From: Aequorivita sp. CIP111184
GTDB taxonomy: Bacteria; Bacteroidota; Bacteroidia; Flavobacteriales; Flavobacteriaceae
Direction of reading: 5' to 3'
Assembly (NCBI RefSeq): GCF_900489465.1
Contig: NZ_UEFQ01000014.1
Location: 1 to 43,525, forward strand
DNA: 43,525 bases
The number at the start of each line of letters is the position of its first letter. The stretch's first letter is position 1. Both the position numbers and the translations under genes were made by a program. Positions 18,193 through 26,492 of the stretch are shown here, one piece after another. The notes under the pieces are model-generated. The model saw only the letters and a list, made by a program, of their open reading frames with translations. It was not told where the DNA came from and did no database searches.

Positions 18193-18987
18193 TTAATTCA
18201 CTGTAATTGAAACTACGTAGCCTTCATTGCTACGAATGTTAAAAACGGTATCGTCCTCAAAAATAAGGTATTGCCCTTTTATTCCTTTTAAAACTCCTTC
18301 GTAAAAAGGATTTTTTTCAAGGTTGAGTGATTTTGGCTTTTCTGGATATTTTAAAACTGGAAATTGCAGATTGGTTTCAGCATTGTTTTCCAAATAATAT
18401 TCGGCAGCATCAGCGGGAATAAATTGTTTTAATTTATTTCGCCATTCTACTAAGTTTTCATCTTTAATATCGTTTTTGAGCATGGTACGCCAATTGGTTT
18501 TGTCGCTCACATGATCTTTGAGTGCCACTTCGGTAATTCCTGCAAGATAACGGTTGGGTACTTCCACAATTTCAATAGCTTCGTGTGCGCCTTGATCAAT
18601 CCATCGTGTGGGAATCTGACTTTTACGGGTAACACCTACTTTTACGCTACTGCTGTTGGCGAGATAAACCACGTGTGGCTGCAGCTGTACTTTTTCTTCG
18701 TAGGCTAAATCACGTTCCTCAATACCTAAATGTGCTTTGCTAAGTTCGGGACTAATAATCCAATCTGCTGCTTGGGGAATTTTATAGAAGCAATCATAAC
18801 AATATCCCTGACGGTATATTTTTTTTTGAAGTGCGCAATTTAAACATTGATAGTGCAAAAAATTGATGGCAACTTTCTTATCCAACAATTGATTTACATT
18901 CAAAAAATCATTTTCAAAAACAAGATAATACTGAATGGGTGAACCGTTTTCAGTTTGCATTTTGGTGAGCACTCCTTCGTAATTCAT
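18193..18987 (-). CDS. DUF2797 protein with zinc-finger-like cysteines
   Basis: 264-residue protein matching the DUF2797 family. Visible features are two CxxC pairs about 14 residues apart (CLNCALQKK, then GYCYDCFYK), which look like a four-cysteine zinc site, and the family core segment VKVGVTRKSQIPTRWIDQGA. That core resembles the GIY-YIG fold of some nucleases, but I cannot assign catalytic residues with confidence. The C-terminal strand-rich part (FYEGVLKGIKGQYLIFEDDT) repeats the pattern of the N-terminal 15 residues (NYEGVLTKMQTENGSPIQYY). Function unknown. It diverges from the GH3 gene 122 bp away. Confidence 0.8.
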   Translation of the reverse strand: MNYEGVLTKMQTENGSPIQYYLVFENDFLNVNQLLDKKVAINFLHYQCLNCALQKKIYRQGYCYDCFYKIPQAADWIISPELSKAHLGIEERDLAYEEKVQLQPHVVYLANSSSVKVGVTRKSQIPTRWIDQGAHEAIEIVEVPNRYLAGITEVALKDHVSDKTNWRTMLKNDIKDENLVEWRNKLKQFIPADAAEYYLENNAETNLQFPVLKYPEKPKSLNLEKNPFYEGVLKGIKGQYLIFEDDTVFNIRSNEGYVVSITVN

Positions 18988-19109
18988 TTATTCAAAAATA
19001 TTTATACAGAAAACTTTTCGGAAGAAATACTCTAAAAACATCGCTTCAAAAAAGGGGAAATCGTAAATTTAAAATTGCTATTTTTATAGCATAAAGATAG
19101 CTGAAAAAT

Positions 19110-20630
19110 ATGCCAATCCCCATTGTTAATTCCATTGCTTCTTGGTTTTTGAAAAAACGGTTTCACCAGATAGACCTTTTTTTGAAATATCCTATTGAAG
19201 TTCAGGAAGAACTACTTTTCAACTTGCTTCAAAAAGCCAAAAATACAGAGATTGGCAAAGAGTATGATTTTGCATCAATTAGAACCTATCGCGAATTTTC
19301 CGAAAGAATTCCAATAACAACTTACGAAGAAAATGAAACGCGAATAGAAAGAGCGCGACGCGGAGAAACAAATATTTTTTGGCCCACACCCATAAAATGG
19401 TTTGCAAAATCTAGCGGTACAACCAATGCTAAAAGCAAATTTATTCCTGTAACATTAGATTCATTGGAAGACTGCCATTACGCAGCAAGCAAAGATTTGT
19501 TGTGTATGTACCTCAATAACAATCCAAATGCGCAATTATTTCTTGGGAAGAGTTTACGGCTGGGTGGAAGCAAACAATTGTACCAAGAAAATGGAACCGT
19601 TTTCGGGGATCTTTCTGCAATTTTAATAGACAACATGCCCTTTTGGGCCGAATTCAGCAGCACGCCTAGCAATGAAGTTTCGCTAATGGGCGATTGGGAA
19701 ACCAAGATGCAAGCAATTGTAAATGAAACCATCAAAGAAAACGTAACTAGCCTTGCCGGCGTACCTTCGTGGATGCTGGTTTTGCTCAACAACGTTATGG
19801 AAACTACAGGCCGAGGAAATCTTTTTGAGGTATGGCCAAACTTGGAAGTATATTTTCACGGCGGTGTGAATTTTGACCCTTATATTGATCAGTATAATAA
19901 GTTGTTGCCAAAAAGTGATTTCAGATATTATGAAATCTATAATGCTTCGGAAGGTTTTTTTGCAATTCAAGACCGCAATGAAAACAAGGAACTTTTATTG
20001 ATGCTAGATTATGGAATTTTTTATGAATTCATTCCCATGGATAATTATGGTACTTCAAAAGAAAAAGTGATTCCGTTGAGTGAGGTTGAGGAAGGAAAAA
20101 ATTACGCTGTTGTAATTACAACCAATGCGGGTCTTTGGCGTTATAAAATTGGTGATACAGTTCGTTTTACCTCAACAGACCCTTATAGAATTAAGGTTAC
20201 AGGAAGAACAAAGCACCACATCAATGTTTTTGGAGAAGAATTAATTATTGAAAATGCAGAGACTGCACTGCGTAAAGCTTCTCAAATAACTAATGCAGAA
20301 ATAGTAGATTACACTGCCGCTCCCATTTTTATGAATGGTAAGGAAAAAGGAGCACACGAGTGGATTATTGAATTTAAATCGCCTCCACAAGATTTAAATT
20401 CTTTTACCCAGCTTTTGGATTCCGCTTTGCAGGAAGTAAATAGCGATTATGAAGCCAAGCGTTTTAATAATACTACTCTTAACGCGCCAAAAATTCATCA
20501 CGCACGAGAACGCCTTTTTTATGATTGGTTAAAGGAAAAAAATAAACTGGGCGGACAGCATAAAGTTCCCCGACTCTCCAACACTCGAGACTATTTAGAG
20601 GAACTTTTGCGCTTAAATAGCACTATATAA
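19110..20630 (+). CDS. GH3-family acyl-adenylate / amidosynthetase
   Basis: 506-residue cytoplasmic enzyme of the adenylate-forming GH3 fold, known from plants where it joins amino acids to auxin or jasmonate, and present in many Bacteroidota. The ATP phosphate loop KSSGTTNAKSKFIPVT (about residues 97-112), the tyrosine/glutamate segment YEIYNASEGFFAIQDRNENK, and the hinge-region sequence LWRYKIGDTVRF with VTGRTKHHINVFGEEL are all conserved. It should activate a carboxylic acid as AMP ester and pass it to an amine; the natural substrates in bacteria are unknown. Bacteria do not use auxin as a hormone, so the database name is misleading. Confidence 0.9.
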   Translation: MPIPIVNSIASWFLKKRFHQIDLFLKYPIEVQEELLFNLLQKAKNTEIGKEYDFASIRTYREFSERIPITTYEENETRIERARRGETNIFWPTPIKWFAKSSGTTNAKSKFIPVTLDSLEDCHYAASKDLLCMYLNNNPNAQLFLGKSLRLGGSKQLYQENGTVFGDLSAILIDNMPFWAEFSSTPSNEVSLMGDWETKMQAIVNETIKENVTSLAGVPSWMLVLLNNVMETTGRGNLFEVWPNLEVYFHGGVNFDPYIDQYNKLLPKSDFRYYEIYNASEGFFAIQDRNENKELLLMLDYGIFYEFIPMDNYGTSKEKVIPLSEVEEGKNYAVVITTNAGLWRYKIGDTVRFTSTDPYRIKVTGRTKHHINVFGEELIIENAETALRKASQITNAEIVDYTAAPIFMNGKEKGAHEWIIEFKSPPQDLNSFTQLLDSALQEVNSDYEAKRFNNTTLNAPKIHHARERLFYDWLKEKNKLGGQHKVPRLSNTRDYLEELLRLNSTI

Positions 20631-20646
20631 ACTGGATTTTAATAAA

Positions 20647-20670
20647 TACAAACCTTTGCAAGGTGTTGTA
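20647..20670. terminator. Weak hairpin after the GH3 gene
   Basis: TACAAACCTT, loop TGC, AAGGT-G-TTGTA: a 10-bp stem with one bulged G, 16 bp after the stop. No T tract follows directly, so it may only be an inefficient terminator or an RNA end-protecting hairpin. Confidence 0.35.
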
Positions 20671-20753
20671 AATCGGGCATTTTAAACACTTTATCGGTGG
20701 TTATTTTTTAAAGTTGTATTTCAACGAGTTTACTAGTGAGTTCAACTAAAACT

Positions 20754-20808
20754 TTTGTGAGCGCCCTACTTCCGAAGTACTTTTGACCTATAAAATCTTT
20801 AGTACTTC
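20754..20808 (+). promoter_or_regulatory. Strong promoter with nested dyads, small lipoprotein gene
   Basis: TTTG (20754-20757), 20 bp, TACTTTTG (20778-20785): a full Bacteroidota promoter, 26 bp before the ATG at 20812. Overlaid on it is a perfect palindrome TACTTC-C-GAAGTA (20767-20779) reaching into the first two bases of the -7 box. A second dyad is GAAGTACT (20774-20781) / AGTACTTC (20801-20808), which could form a hairpin in the leader or a second operator. The shared unit GAAGTA/TACTTC therefore occurs three times within 42 bp. Confidence 0.75.
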
Positions 20809-20811
20809 AAA

Positions 20812-20997
20812 ATGAAACAAGTTTTTTTTATAGTATGTTTTTTAGCTTTTACGGTTCTTTTTACTTCTTGCGCAACCACGCAACAAGCAAATAAAAAAGA
20901 AAATGAAGTAGCTGGCTACAATTTGAAAAGTAAAAAAGAGCAAATGGAGAATAAAATTCTTTACAATAAAAATAAGGCTTTGCTCGCAACACCTTAA
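20812..20997 (+). CDS. Small lipoprotein, 61 residues
   Basis: Short secreted lipoprotein with a signal peptide (residues 2-17) and lipobox FTSC (Cys20), followed by about 40 mostly polar, Lys/Glu/Asn-rich residues. It has a strong promoter upstream and a strong terminator downstream, so it is a monocistronic, real gene despite its size. No domain is recognised. Its length and composition would suit an outer-membrane-anchored structural or stress peptide, but function is unknown. Confidence 0.82.
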   Translation: MKQVFFIVCFLAFTVLFTSCATTQQANKKENEVAGYNLKSKKEQMENKILYNKNKALLATP

Positions 20998-21017
20998 ATA
21001 TTTATTTAACAGATATA

Positions 21018-21047
21018 AAAAAACCTCGGAACTTCCCGAGGTTTTTT
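21018..21047. terminator. Bidirectional terminator between small lipoprotein and clpX
   Basis: AAAAAACCTCGG (21018-21029), 6-nt loop, CCGAGGTTTTTT (21036-21047): a 12-bp symmetrical stem with A/T tracts on both sides. It sits between two convergent genes and can serve both. Confidence 0.92.
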
Positions 21048-21069
21048 ACTTTTATATACGTTTCATTTT

Positions 21070-22302
21070 TTATGAAACCGCTTTCAACTTTTTAAGGGTT
21101 GATTTGTTCAATTTTTCTTCAGCATATTCCTTAGTTACCTGAACGCTCTTTTCATCGGTGCCGGGCATTTCATACATAGCATCGGTTAAAACAGCCTCGC
21201 AAAGCGAACGCAAGCCTCTGGCGCCAAGTTTATAATCAATAGCTTGTTCTACAATAAAATCTAATGCTTCCTCAGTAATTACGAAATCTATTCCATCCAT
21301 TTCAAACAGCTTTTTATACTGTTTTATGATGGCGTTTTTAGGCTCTGTAAGAATTGCACGAAGCGTTTCCTTATCCAATGGATTCATATAAGTTAAAACA
21401 GGAAGACGACCAATTATTTCAGGAATCAAACCAAAATCCTTTAAATCTTTCGGAATAATATAGCGAAGCATATTGTCTTTCTCCATTTGGTTTTCCTTCA
21501 ATGAAGCTGTAAAACCTACCGCCTGCATATTCAATCGTTTTGAAATATGACGTTCAATTCCATCAAATGCACCTCCTGCAATGAAAAGAATGTTTTCAGT
21601 ATTTACCTCGATGAATTTCTGATCGGGATGCTTTCTTCCTCCTTTTGGCGGAACATTGACCGTTGTGCCTTCCAAAAGTTTCAATAATGCTTGCTGAACA
21701 CCTTCACCACTCACATCACGGGTAATTGAAGGGTTATCGCTTTTTCTTGCAATTTTATCTATTTCGTCAATAAAGACGATTCCGTTTTCTGCTTTTTCAA
21801 GGTTGTAATCTGCTGCTTGTAGCAAACGTGTTAAAATACTTTCAACATCCTCGCCAACATAGCCTGCTTCAGTTAAAACTGTAGCATCTACAATAGCCAA
21901 TGGAACATTCAACATTCTTGCAATTGTTTTCGCAATTAAAGTCTTTCCGGTTCCAGTTTGACCAACGATAATGATGTTACTTTTTTGTATTTCAATATCG
22001 TCATCGCTCTTTGGCTGAAGCAATCTTTTGTAGTGATTGTACACTGCAACTGACATAACTTTTTTAGTAAATTCCTGTCCAATTACATATTCATCCAAAA
22101 AGGCTTTTATGAGTTTTGGTTTTTTCAGCATTAAATCTTTGGAAAGTTCGGTATTTCCTGAATGCAAGGCTTCCTCTACAACAATTCCATGGGCCTGCTC
22201 AATGCAACGATCGCAAATGTGGGCATCCAATCCTGCAATGAGCAAGTTGGTTTCCGACTTTTTACGGCCGCAAAAGGAACATTCTAAATCTTCTTTCGAC
22301 AT
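21070..22302 (-). CDS. clpX: ATP-dependent Clp protease ATP-binding subunit ClpX
   Basis: 410-residue AAA+ unfoldase that feeds tagged proteins to ClpP. The ATG at 22302 is chosen over a TTG five codons upstream since it gives [14 protein letters not shown], the usual beginning. The N-terminal zinc-binding domain has four cysteines in CSFCGRK and [11 protein letters not shown]. Then come Walker [14 protein letters not shown], the pore loop GYVGEDVE, Walker [11 protein letters not shown], sensor-1 and arginine-finger regions, and the IGF-type loop region for ClpP docking ([10 protein letters not shown] sits just after it). It follows clpP by 26 bp on the same strand. Confidence 0.98.
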   Translation of the reverse strand: MSKEDLECSFCGRKKSETNLLIAGLDAHICDRCIEQAHGIVVEEALHSGNTELSKDLMLKKPKLIKAFLDEYVIGQEFTKKVMSVAVYNHYKRLLQPKSDDDIEIQKSNIIIVGQTGTGKTLIAKTIARMLNVPLAIVDATVLTEAGYVGEDVESILTRLLQAADYNLEKAENGIVFIDEIDKIARKSDNPSITRDVSGEGVQQALLKLLEGTTVNVPPKGGRKHPDQKFIEVNTENILFIAGGAFDGIERHISKRLNMQAVGFTASLKENQMEKDNMLRYIIPKDLKDFGLIPEIIGRLPVLTYMNPLDKETLRAILTEPKNAIIKQYKKLFEMDGIDFVITEEALDFIVEQAIDYKLGARGLRSLCEAVLTDAMYEMPGTDEKSVQVTKEYAEEKLNKSTLKKLKAVS

Positions 22303-22328
22303 ATTATCTTTTTTCAAAAAATCTAAAT

Positions 22329-23003
22329 TTAGTTACGTGTCAATATTTCATCAATCATTCCGTACTCCAAAGCTCTGTCAGCTTTCATCCAGTAATCGCG
22401 ATCACTGTCTTCATAAACCTTTTCATAGGTTTGGCCAGAATGTTTCGCTATAATTTTATAAAGCTCTTCTTTTAGAGTGATTATTTCACGTGCGGTTATT
22501 TCAATATCACTCGCTTGTCCTTGCGCACCACCCAATGGTTGGTGAATCATAACGCGAGAGTGTGTCAAACCACTACGTTTTCCTTTTTCACCAGCACATA
22601 ATAGTACGGCCGCCATTGAAGCTGCCATTCCAGTACAAATAGTTGCAACGTCTGGCTTAATGAATTGCATAGTATCATAAATTCCCAAGCCCGCATAAAC
22701 GCTTCCGCCTGGAGAGTTGATATATATTTGAATATCGCGTGCTGCATCTGTACTTGCCAAAAACAGTAGTTGTGCTTGCACAATATTTGCAACTTGGTCA
22801 TTGATTCCGGTACCGAGAAAAATAATTCGGTCCATCATCAACCTTGAAAAAACGTCCATTGCCACGGCGTTCATTTGGCGTTCTTCAATAATATTTGGTG
22901 TCAAGTTTTCAGGATACATACTGCTGATTATTTTATCATAGTACATATTGCTGATGCCTTGGTCTTTAATAGCAAAATCTCTGAATTCTTTATTGTAGTT
23001 CAT
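22329..23003 (-). CDS. clpP: ATP-dependent Clp protease proteolytic subunit ClpP
   Basis: 224-residue serine protease forming the double-heptamer chamber used by ClpX. The catalytic triad is Ser129 (TGMAASMAA), His154 (VMIHQPLGG) and Asp203 (DSDRDYWM). The first 45 residues are longer than in mature ClpP and may be a propeptide or an extended axial region. An operator-like dyad (23031-23046) lies about 30 bp upstream. The tig terminator lies further upstream, so clpP-clpX probably has its own promoter (near-consensus box TATATTTT at 23029-23022). Confidence 0.97.
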   Translation of the reverse strand: MNYNKEFRDFAIKDQGISNMYYDKIISSMYPENLTPNIIEERQMNAVAMDVFSRLMMDRIIFLGTGINDQVANIVQAQLLFLASTDAARDIQIYINSPGGSVYAGLGIYDTMQFIKPDVATICTGMAASMAAVLLCAGEKGKRSGLTHSRVMIHQPLGGAQGQASDIEITAREIITLKEELYKIIAKHSGQTYEKVYEDSDRDYWMKADRALEYGMIDEILTRN

Positions 23004-23030
23004 AAATATTTGTTCGTTTTAAAAATATAC

Positions 23031-23046
23031 TTTCCTGAACAGGAAA
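23031..23046. promoter_or_regulatory. 16-bp dyad upstream of clpP
   Basis: TTTCCTG (23031-23037), AA, CAGGAAA (23040-23046): perfect 7-bp arms. On the minus strand it sits 1 bp upstream of TATATTTT (23029-23022), a near-match to the -7 box, which is where an operator between the two promoter elements would lie. It is not a CtsR or CIRCE sequence. Confidence 0.5.
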
Positions 23047-23055
23047 AGGTTTAAA

Positions 23056-23089
23056 TCAAAAAGGCGTTAAATCAAATAATTCAACGCCT
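23056..23089 (-). terminator. Terminator of tig
   Basis: On the minus strand AGGCGTT (23089-23083), a 14-nt loop, AACGCCT (23068-23062) and then a T tract (TTTTTG). It starts 25 bp after the tig stop and isolates clpP from tig readthrough. Confidence 0.8.
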
Positions 23090-23113
23090 AAAGATAACTA
23101 TTTCTTCGCTGAA

Positions 23114-24433
23114 TTATGCGTAGGCTTCCTTAATGAATTTATCGTAAGAAACCTCTTTAGTCTTCAGTTTTGCATTTTCCTTAAAGAAATTCAGCAATTT
23201 AGCTGAGTTCATCTGTTCGGTTAAACGCTGTACTTCTTCTTTGTTTGAAAGAATACGAGCTGCAATTGACTCCATTTCTTCCTCTGAAGGATCCATCTGT
23301 CCAAATTGAGCCATTTGCGCTTTTATCATATTTTTTGAATAGTCTTTCAGCTCATCAAAAGTAACCTGTAGCTTGTTTTCTGCTCGAAGTTTTCCTTCAA
23401 TCAACTGGTAACGAAGTCCTTTTTCGCTTCTTTCGTATTCTTCTTTAGCATCATCTTCAGAAAGTCTTTTTTCGCCAGACATTGCAATCCAACGTTGCAA
23501 GAATTCCTTTGGAAGATCGAATTTTGTGTTTTCCAATAATGAATCAACAACATCATTCAGCAACTTTTGGTCGCTTTGTTGTGCAAATTGTCCTTCGGCA
23601 TCTTCCTTAATTTTTGCTTTCAGTTCTTCTTCGGAAGTAACCACTGCTTCACCAAATAGTTTATTATACAACTCTTGGTTAAGTTCTGCCATTTCGCGTG
23701 TGTTAACTTCTTCAATTTTAAAAGAAACCTCGATGTCCAAACCATGGGCTTCATCATGTTCAACCCCTAAAAATTTTTGATTGTCGTGATCATCGGCAAA
23801 CATTCCTTTTGTTTTCAAGGTAACTGTATCGCCAACTTTTGCGCCGATAAGGCTTTCAAGTTGCTTTTCACCGGCAATGTCATCTGTAGTTAGGGTGGTT
23901 TTGTTTTCAATTTCCTTTTCAGTTGAAATAAAAGTTCCGGTTATTTCGTCACCTTTTTCAACTTCTTTTTTAGAAATCAATTTTCCGTATTGCTTACGGA
24001 TAGTTTTTACTTGATTGTTCAGCATTTCATCATCAGCAACGATTTTATATTGAACAACTTCCTTCCCTTTTACATCAACGGTGAACTCTGGTGAAAGACC
24101 CAATTCAAATTCAAACGAGTAATCATCTGCATCCCAGTTTATATCTGCTTCGTTCTTTGGAAGTGGATTTCCAAGAATGTCCAATTTTTCTTCGGTGAGA
24201 AACTTATGAAGTGCTTCTTGTAAAATTTTATTTACTTCTTCAACCAAAACGGCTTTTCCGTACTGTTTTTTTACCATTCCCATTGGAACCTGTCCTTTTC
24301 TAAAACCGGGTATGTTTGCATTTTTACGATAATCGCCCAGCACTTTTTCAACTTTACTGGAATAATCGTCTTTTGAAATTTCCACTGTAAGCACAGCGTT
24401 CAATTTATCGATGTCTTTTTTTGTAATATTCAT
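23114..24433 (-). CDS. tig: Trigger factor, ribosome-associated chaperone
   Basis: 439-residue chaperone that greets nascent chains at the ribosome exit tunnel. The ATG at 24433 is used; the longer frame only adds 20 residues upstream through the promoter region. The ribosome-docking loop GFRKGQVP occupies residues 43-50. Residues about 155-250 correspond to the FKBP-like domain, but the usual DFTG and aromatic residues of the active prolyl isomerase are not visible, so isomerase activity is doubtful. The C-terminal helical cradle fills 255-439. Trigger factor next to clpP-clpX is the common bacterial order, although here each part has its own control signals. Confidence 0.95.
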   Translation of the reverse strand: MNITKKDIDKLNAVLTVEISKDDYSSKVEKVLGDYRKNANIPGFRKGQVPMGMVKKQYGKAVLVEEVNKILQEALHKFLTEEKLDILGNPLPKNEADINWDADDYSFEFELGLSPEFTVDVKGKEVVQYKIVADDEMLNNQVKTIRKQYGKLISKKEVEKGDEITGTFISTEKEIENKTTLTTDDIAGEKQLESLIGAKVGDTVTLKTKGMFADDHDNQKFLGVEHDEAHGLDIEVSFKIEEVNTREMAELNQELYNKLFGEAVVTSEEELKAKIKEDAEGQFAQQSDQKLLNDVVDSLLENTKFDLPKEFLQRWIAMSGEKRLSEDDAKEEYERSEKGLRYQLIEGKLRAENKLQVTFDELKDYSKNMIKAQMAQFGQMDPSEEEMESIAARILSNKEEVQRLTEQMNSAKLLNFFKENAKLKTKEVSYDKFIKEAYA

Positions 24434-24458
24434 AATTTCTCTTCTGAATTTCGGGATG

Positions 24459-24490
24459 CAAAAGTACGGTTTTTTACAAAATCCAACAAA
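24459..24490 (-). promoter_or_regulatory. Promoter of tig
   Basis: Minus strand TTTG (24490-24487), 20 bp, TACTTTTG (24466-24459): a full match to the Bacteroidota promoter. The -7 box ends 25 bp before the ATG at 24433. Confidence 0.75.
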
Positions 24491-24515
24491 CATTTAGAGA
24501 CTGTTGTTCAGCCAA

Positions 24516-24860
24516 CTATTTGTCGTCCTTTAAAAGTGAAAAAAGAATAGATTGAAATAGTGAAAGCAATAAACTGAAAAGAAGCGCCCACCATATTGAA
24601 GCCACTGCAAAACCACCGACGAAATAATCTGCCATCAAAATGATAATTGCATTTATTACAAGAAGGAAAAGCCCAAATGTAACAATGGTAATTGGCAACG
24701 TTAAGAGCACCAAAATTGGTTTAACCAATAATCGCAATAAAGCAATAACAATGGCCACGATAATTGCGGTTACATAACCTTCTACGGCAACACCGGGTAA
24801 GATTTTGGCTAAAATAACAACAGCCAAAGCGGTTAGCAAGAGTTTAATTAATAATTTCAT
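24516..24860 (-). CDS. Small four-helix membrane protein (phage-holin-4-like family)
   Basis: 114 residues, almost entirely hydrophobic, with about four transmembrane helices and short charged turns (RLLVKP, FSLLKDDK). It belongs to the widespread PF04020-type family that databases label phage holin 4. No phage gene is near, and the family is common in bacterial chromosomes, so a lysis role is unlikely. Function is unknown. It lies just upstream of tig, which has its own promoter immediately after this stop. Confidence 0.8.
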   Translation of the reverse strand: MKLLIKLLLTALAVVILAKILPGVAVEGYVTAIIVAIVIALLRLLVKPILVLLTLPITIVTFGLFLLVINAIIILMADYFVGGFAVASIWWALLFSLLLSLFQSILFSLLKDDK

Positions 24861-24893
24861 TTTTCTAGGTTTAAGTTGAATTTAAAGATAAAA

Positions 24894-24922
24894 AAAACCG
24901 CTCTCAAAAGAGAACGGTTTTT
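24894..24922 (-). terminator. Terminator after the SGNH lipase gene
   Basis: Stem ACCG-c-TCTC / GAGA-a-CGGT with an AAAA loop and one mismatch, A-rich on the left and T-rich on the right. On the minus strand the stem runs into seven T residues. It ends the fadL-SGNH unit and may also act in the plus direction. Confidence 0.85.
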
Positions 24923-24941
24923 AGTAAACGTAATTTTTATA

Positions 24942-26474
24942 TTAATTGTTTGAAAGCGTAACAGTTGCATAGTTACCTATGTGCACCATTGGTATGGTAG
25001 CATTATATGTATCATTGATTGCTTTAATAATAAGGTTAGCGGTATAAGCATATCCTCTTGGCGTAGGGTGAACACCATCTAAAGAGAAAGCCCCACCTGT
25101 AACAAACTGAGAGGTTAAAATACCTCCATCATAAGGAATTCCTCCGTTTGCAACACTTGCCAAAGCAGATTTTGCATCAACATAAGCAAGTCCTTTTGCA
25201 CCTGCAAGAGCTTGAATTGTCGCATTGTATGCATTGCTTGCAGCAGTTACTCTTGCTTGTTCTGAAACAGCCAATACAAATTGATCACTAAGAGGAATTG
25301 AAACTCCAATAACTCCTTGTGGATTGCTTGGATCTGGAGTTGTTCCTAATACAGATGAAGCAGTAAGAACAATTAAATCGTCAGACTTCACTTGACGTAA
25401 TTGACCTAACAATGCTGCTAAAGGAGCAGGCAAGCTAAATGGAGGTCCTTGAAGTATTGCTGTTAAATCTGTAAGATCATCATCAGTCATTATAGGGAAG
25501 TTTTGTCCTGCGGAGAAATTAATCATACGCAGTGCAGCTTCTTCAGGAGATATAACACCCATTCCTGCCAAGCCTGGCAATACTTGTGTATTGTATGCAT
25601 TAAATTGTGCGTTTAATGCTCCAGCAGTAGCAGCATCCAATGGAATAGCATTTGTTGGAACTGTAGTGAAATATGGAATAGAAGTTACTTCAGGTATATT
25701 GATTAACACACCTTTTGCGCCATTGCCTGTTAGAGCTTCAACTTGTTGACTGTAAACTGAGGCAAAAACATTTGGATCAGTTATATCATTTCCTCCGTAA
25801 GAGGATGGATCAAGATTTCCTGTTTGATCAACTCCCGCTCCACCGGAAGTGGCATAACTTAAAATATCGTTATTCCCAATCCAAAGACTGAAAAAAGTTG
25901 GGTTTTGAGCGGCGGCGTCACCAATAACGGTTGCACTTTCGCTACTAGCAAATCTAGCAAAATAAGGGTTTGCAGCACCAGTGGGAACACCAGCAACATT
26001 TCCGTAGCCAGGCGCTACCAAGTGAAAACTTTTTGCCCCCGGAACACCCATATTATTATAGGGTCCAGTTAATCGATTTGTAATATCTGTAGTAGGTGTT
26101 CCCACCAAACGTACGGGAGAAGGACTACCACTAGGACCAACAGCCAACACAAATCTGTTTTCAGTAATTTGGTTTCCCCCCAATAATAAACCACCTATGT
26201 TATCATTCATTAATGGTTGGGTGAATTCACCTCCACCAGCAAAAGAAAACTGCTGCGCCATAATGTTTGGATAACTGTTGTTTTGGCCTGTAATATAAAG
26301 TGCTCCATCAGCATATCCAGCTGTTAAAGAATTTCCCACGGAAACATAGTTTGATAAATCAGCAGTTCCGCTTGTGTAAAAACCTTCATCCGTTACTGGG
26401 CTGTCAAATTCTGGGTCGCAACTCACTAAGCCAACAGCTAAAAGTGCGAATGTATATTTAAGTATATTTTTCAT
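24942..26474 (-). CDS. SGNH/GDSL hydrolase lipoprotein
   Basis: 510-residue lipoprotein esterase or lipase. ATG 26474 gives lipobox LVSC with Cys19; a TTG six codons upstream abuts the fadL stop but looks less natural. SGNH blocks are recognisable: block I VGNSLTAGYADG (nucleophile Ser), block III LWIGNNDILSYA (Asn) and block V LDGVHPTPRGYA (Asp and His). The domain is longer than the usual 200-residue SGNH core, with a large Ala/Gly/Asn-rich insert between blocks. It is translated 18 bp after a FadL-type channel, so the pair could release and import fatty acids at the outer membrane. Substrate is inferred only from that pairing. Confidence 0.88.
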   Translation of the reverse strand: MKNILKYTFALLAVGLVSCDPEFDSPVTDEGFYTSGTADLSNYVSVGNSLTAGYADGALYITGQNNSYPNIMAQQFSFAGGGEFTQPLMNDNIGGLLLGGNQITENRFVLAVGPSGSPSPVRLVGTPTTDITNRLTGPYNNMGVPGAKSFHLVAPGYGNVAGVPTGAANPYFARFASSESATVIGDAAAQNPTFFSLWIGNNDILSYATSGGAGVDQTGNLDPSSYGGNDITDPNVFASVYSQQVEALTGNGAKGVLINIPEVTSIPYFTTVPTNAIPLDAATAGALNAQFNAYNTQVLPGLAGMGVISPEEAALRMINFSAGQNFPIMTDDDLTDLTAILQGPPFSLPAPLAALLGQLRQVKSDDLIVLTASSVLGTTPDPSNPQGVIGVSIPLSDQFVLAVSEQARVTAASNAYNATIQALAGAKGLAYVDAKSALASVANGGIPYDGGILTSQFVTGGAFSLDGVHPTPRGYAYTANLIIKAINDTYNATIPMVHIGNYATVTLSNN

Positions 26475-26492
26475 ATTTTCTGAATTTTTCAA

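Noticed and set aside
24516-24860. Holin-like protein as a sign of prophage
   Set aside because: No phage genes, attachment sites or integrase are near; the family is widely chromosomal and the name is historical.
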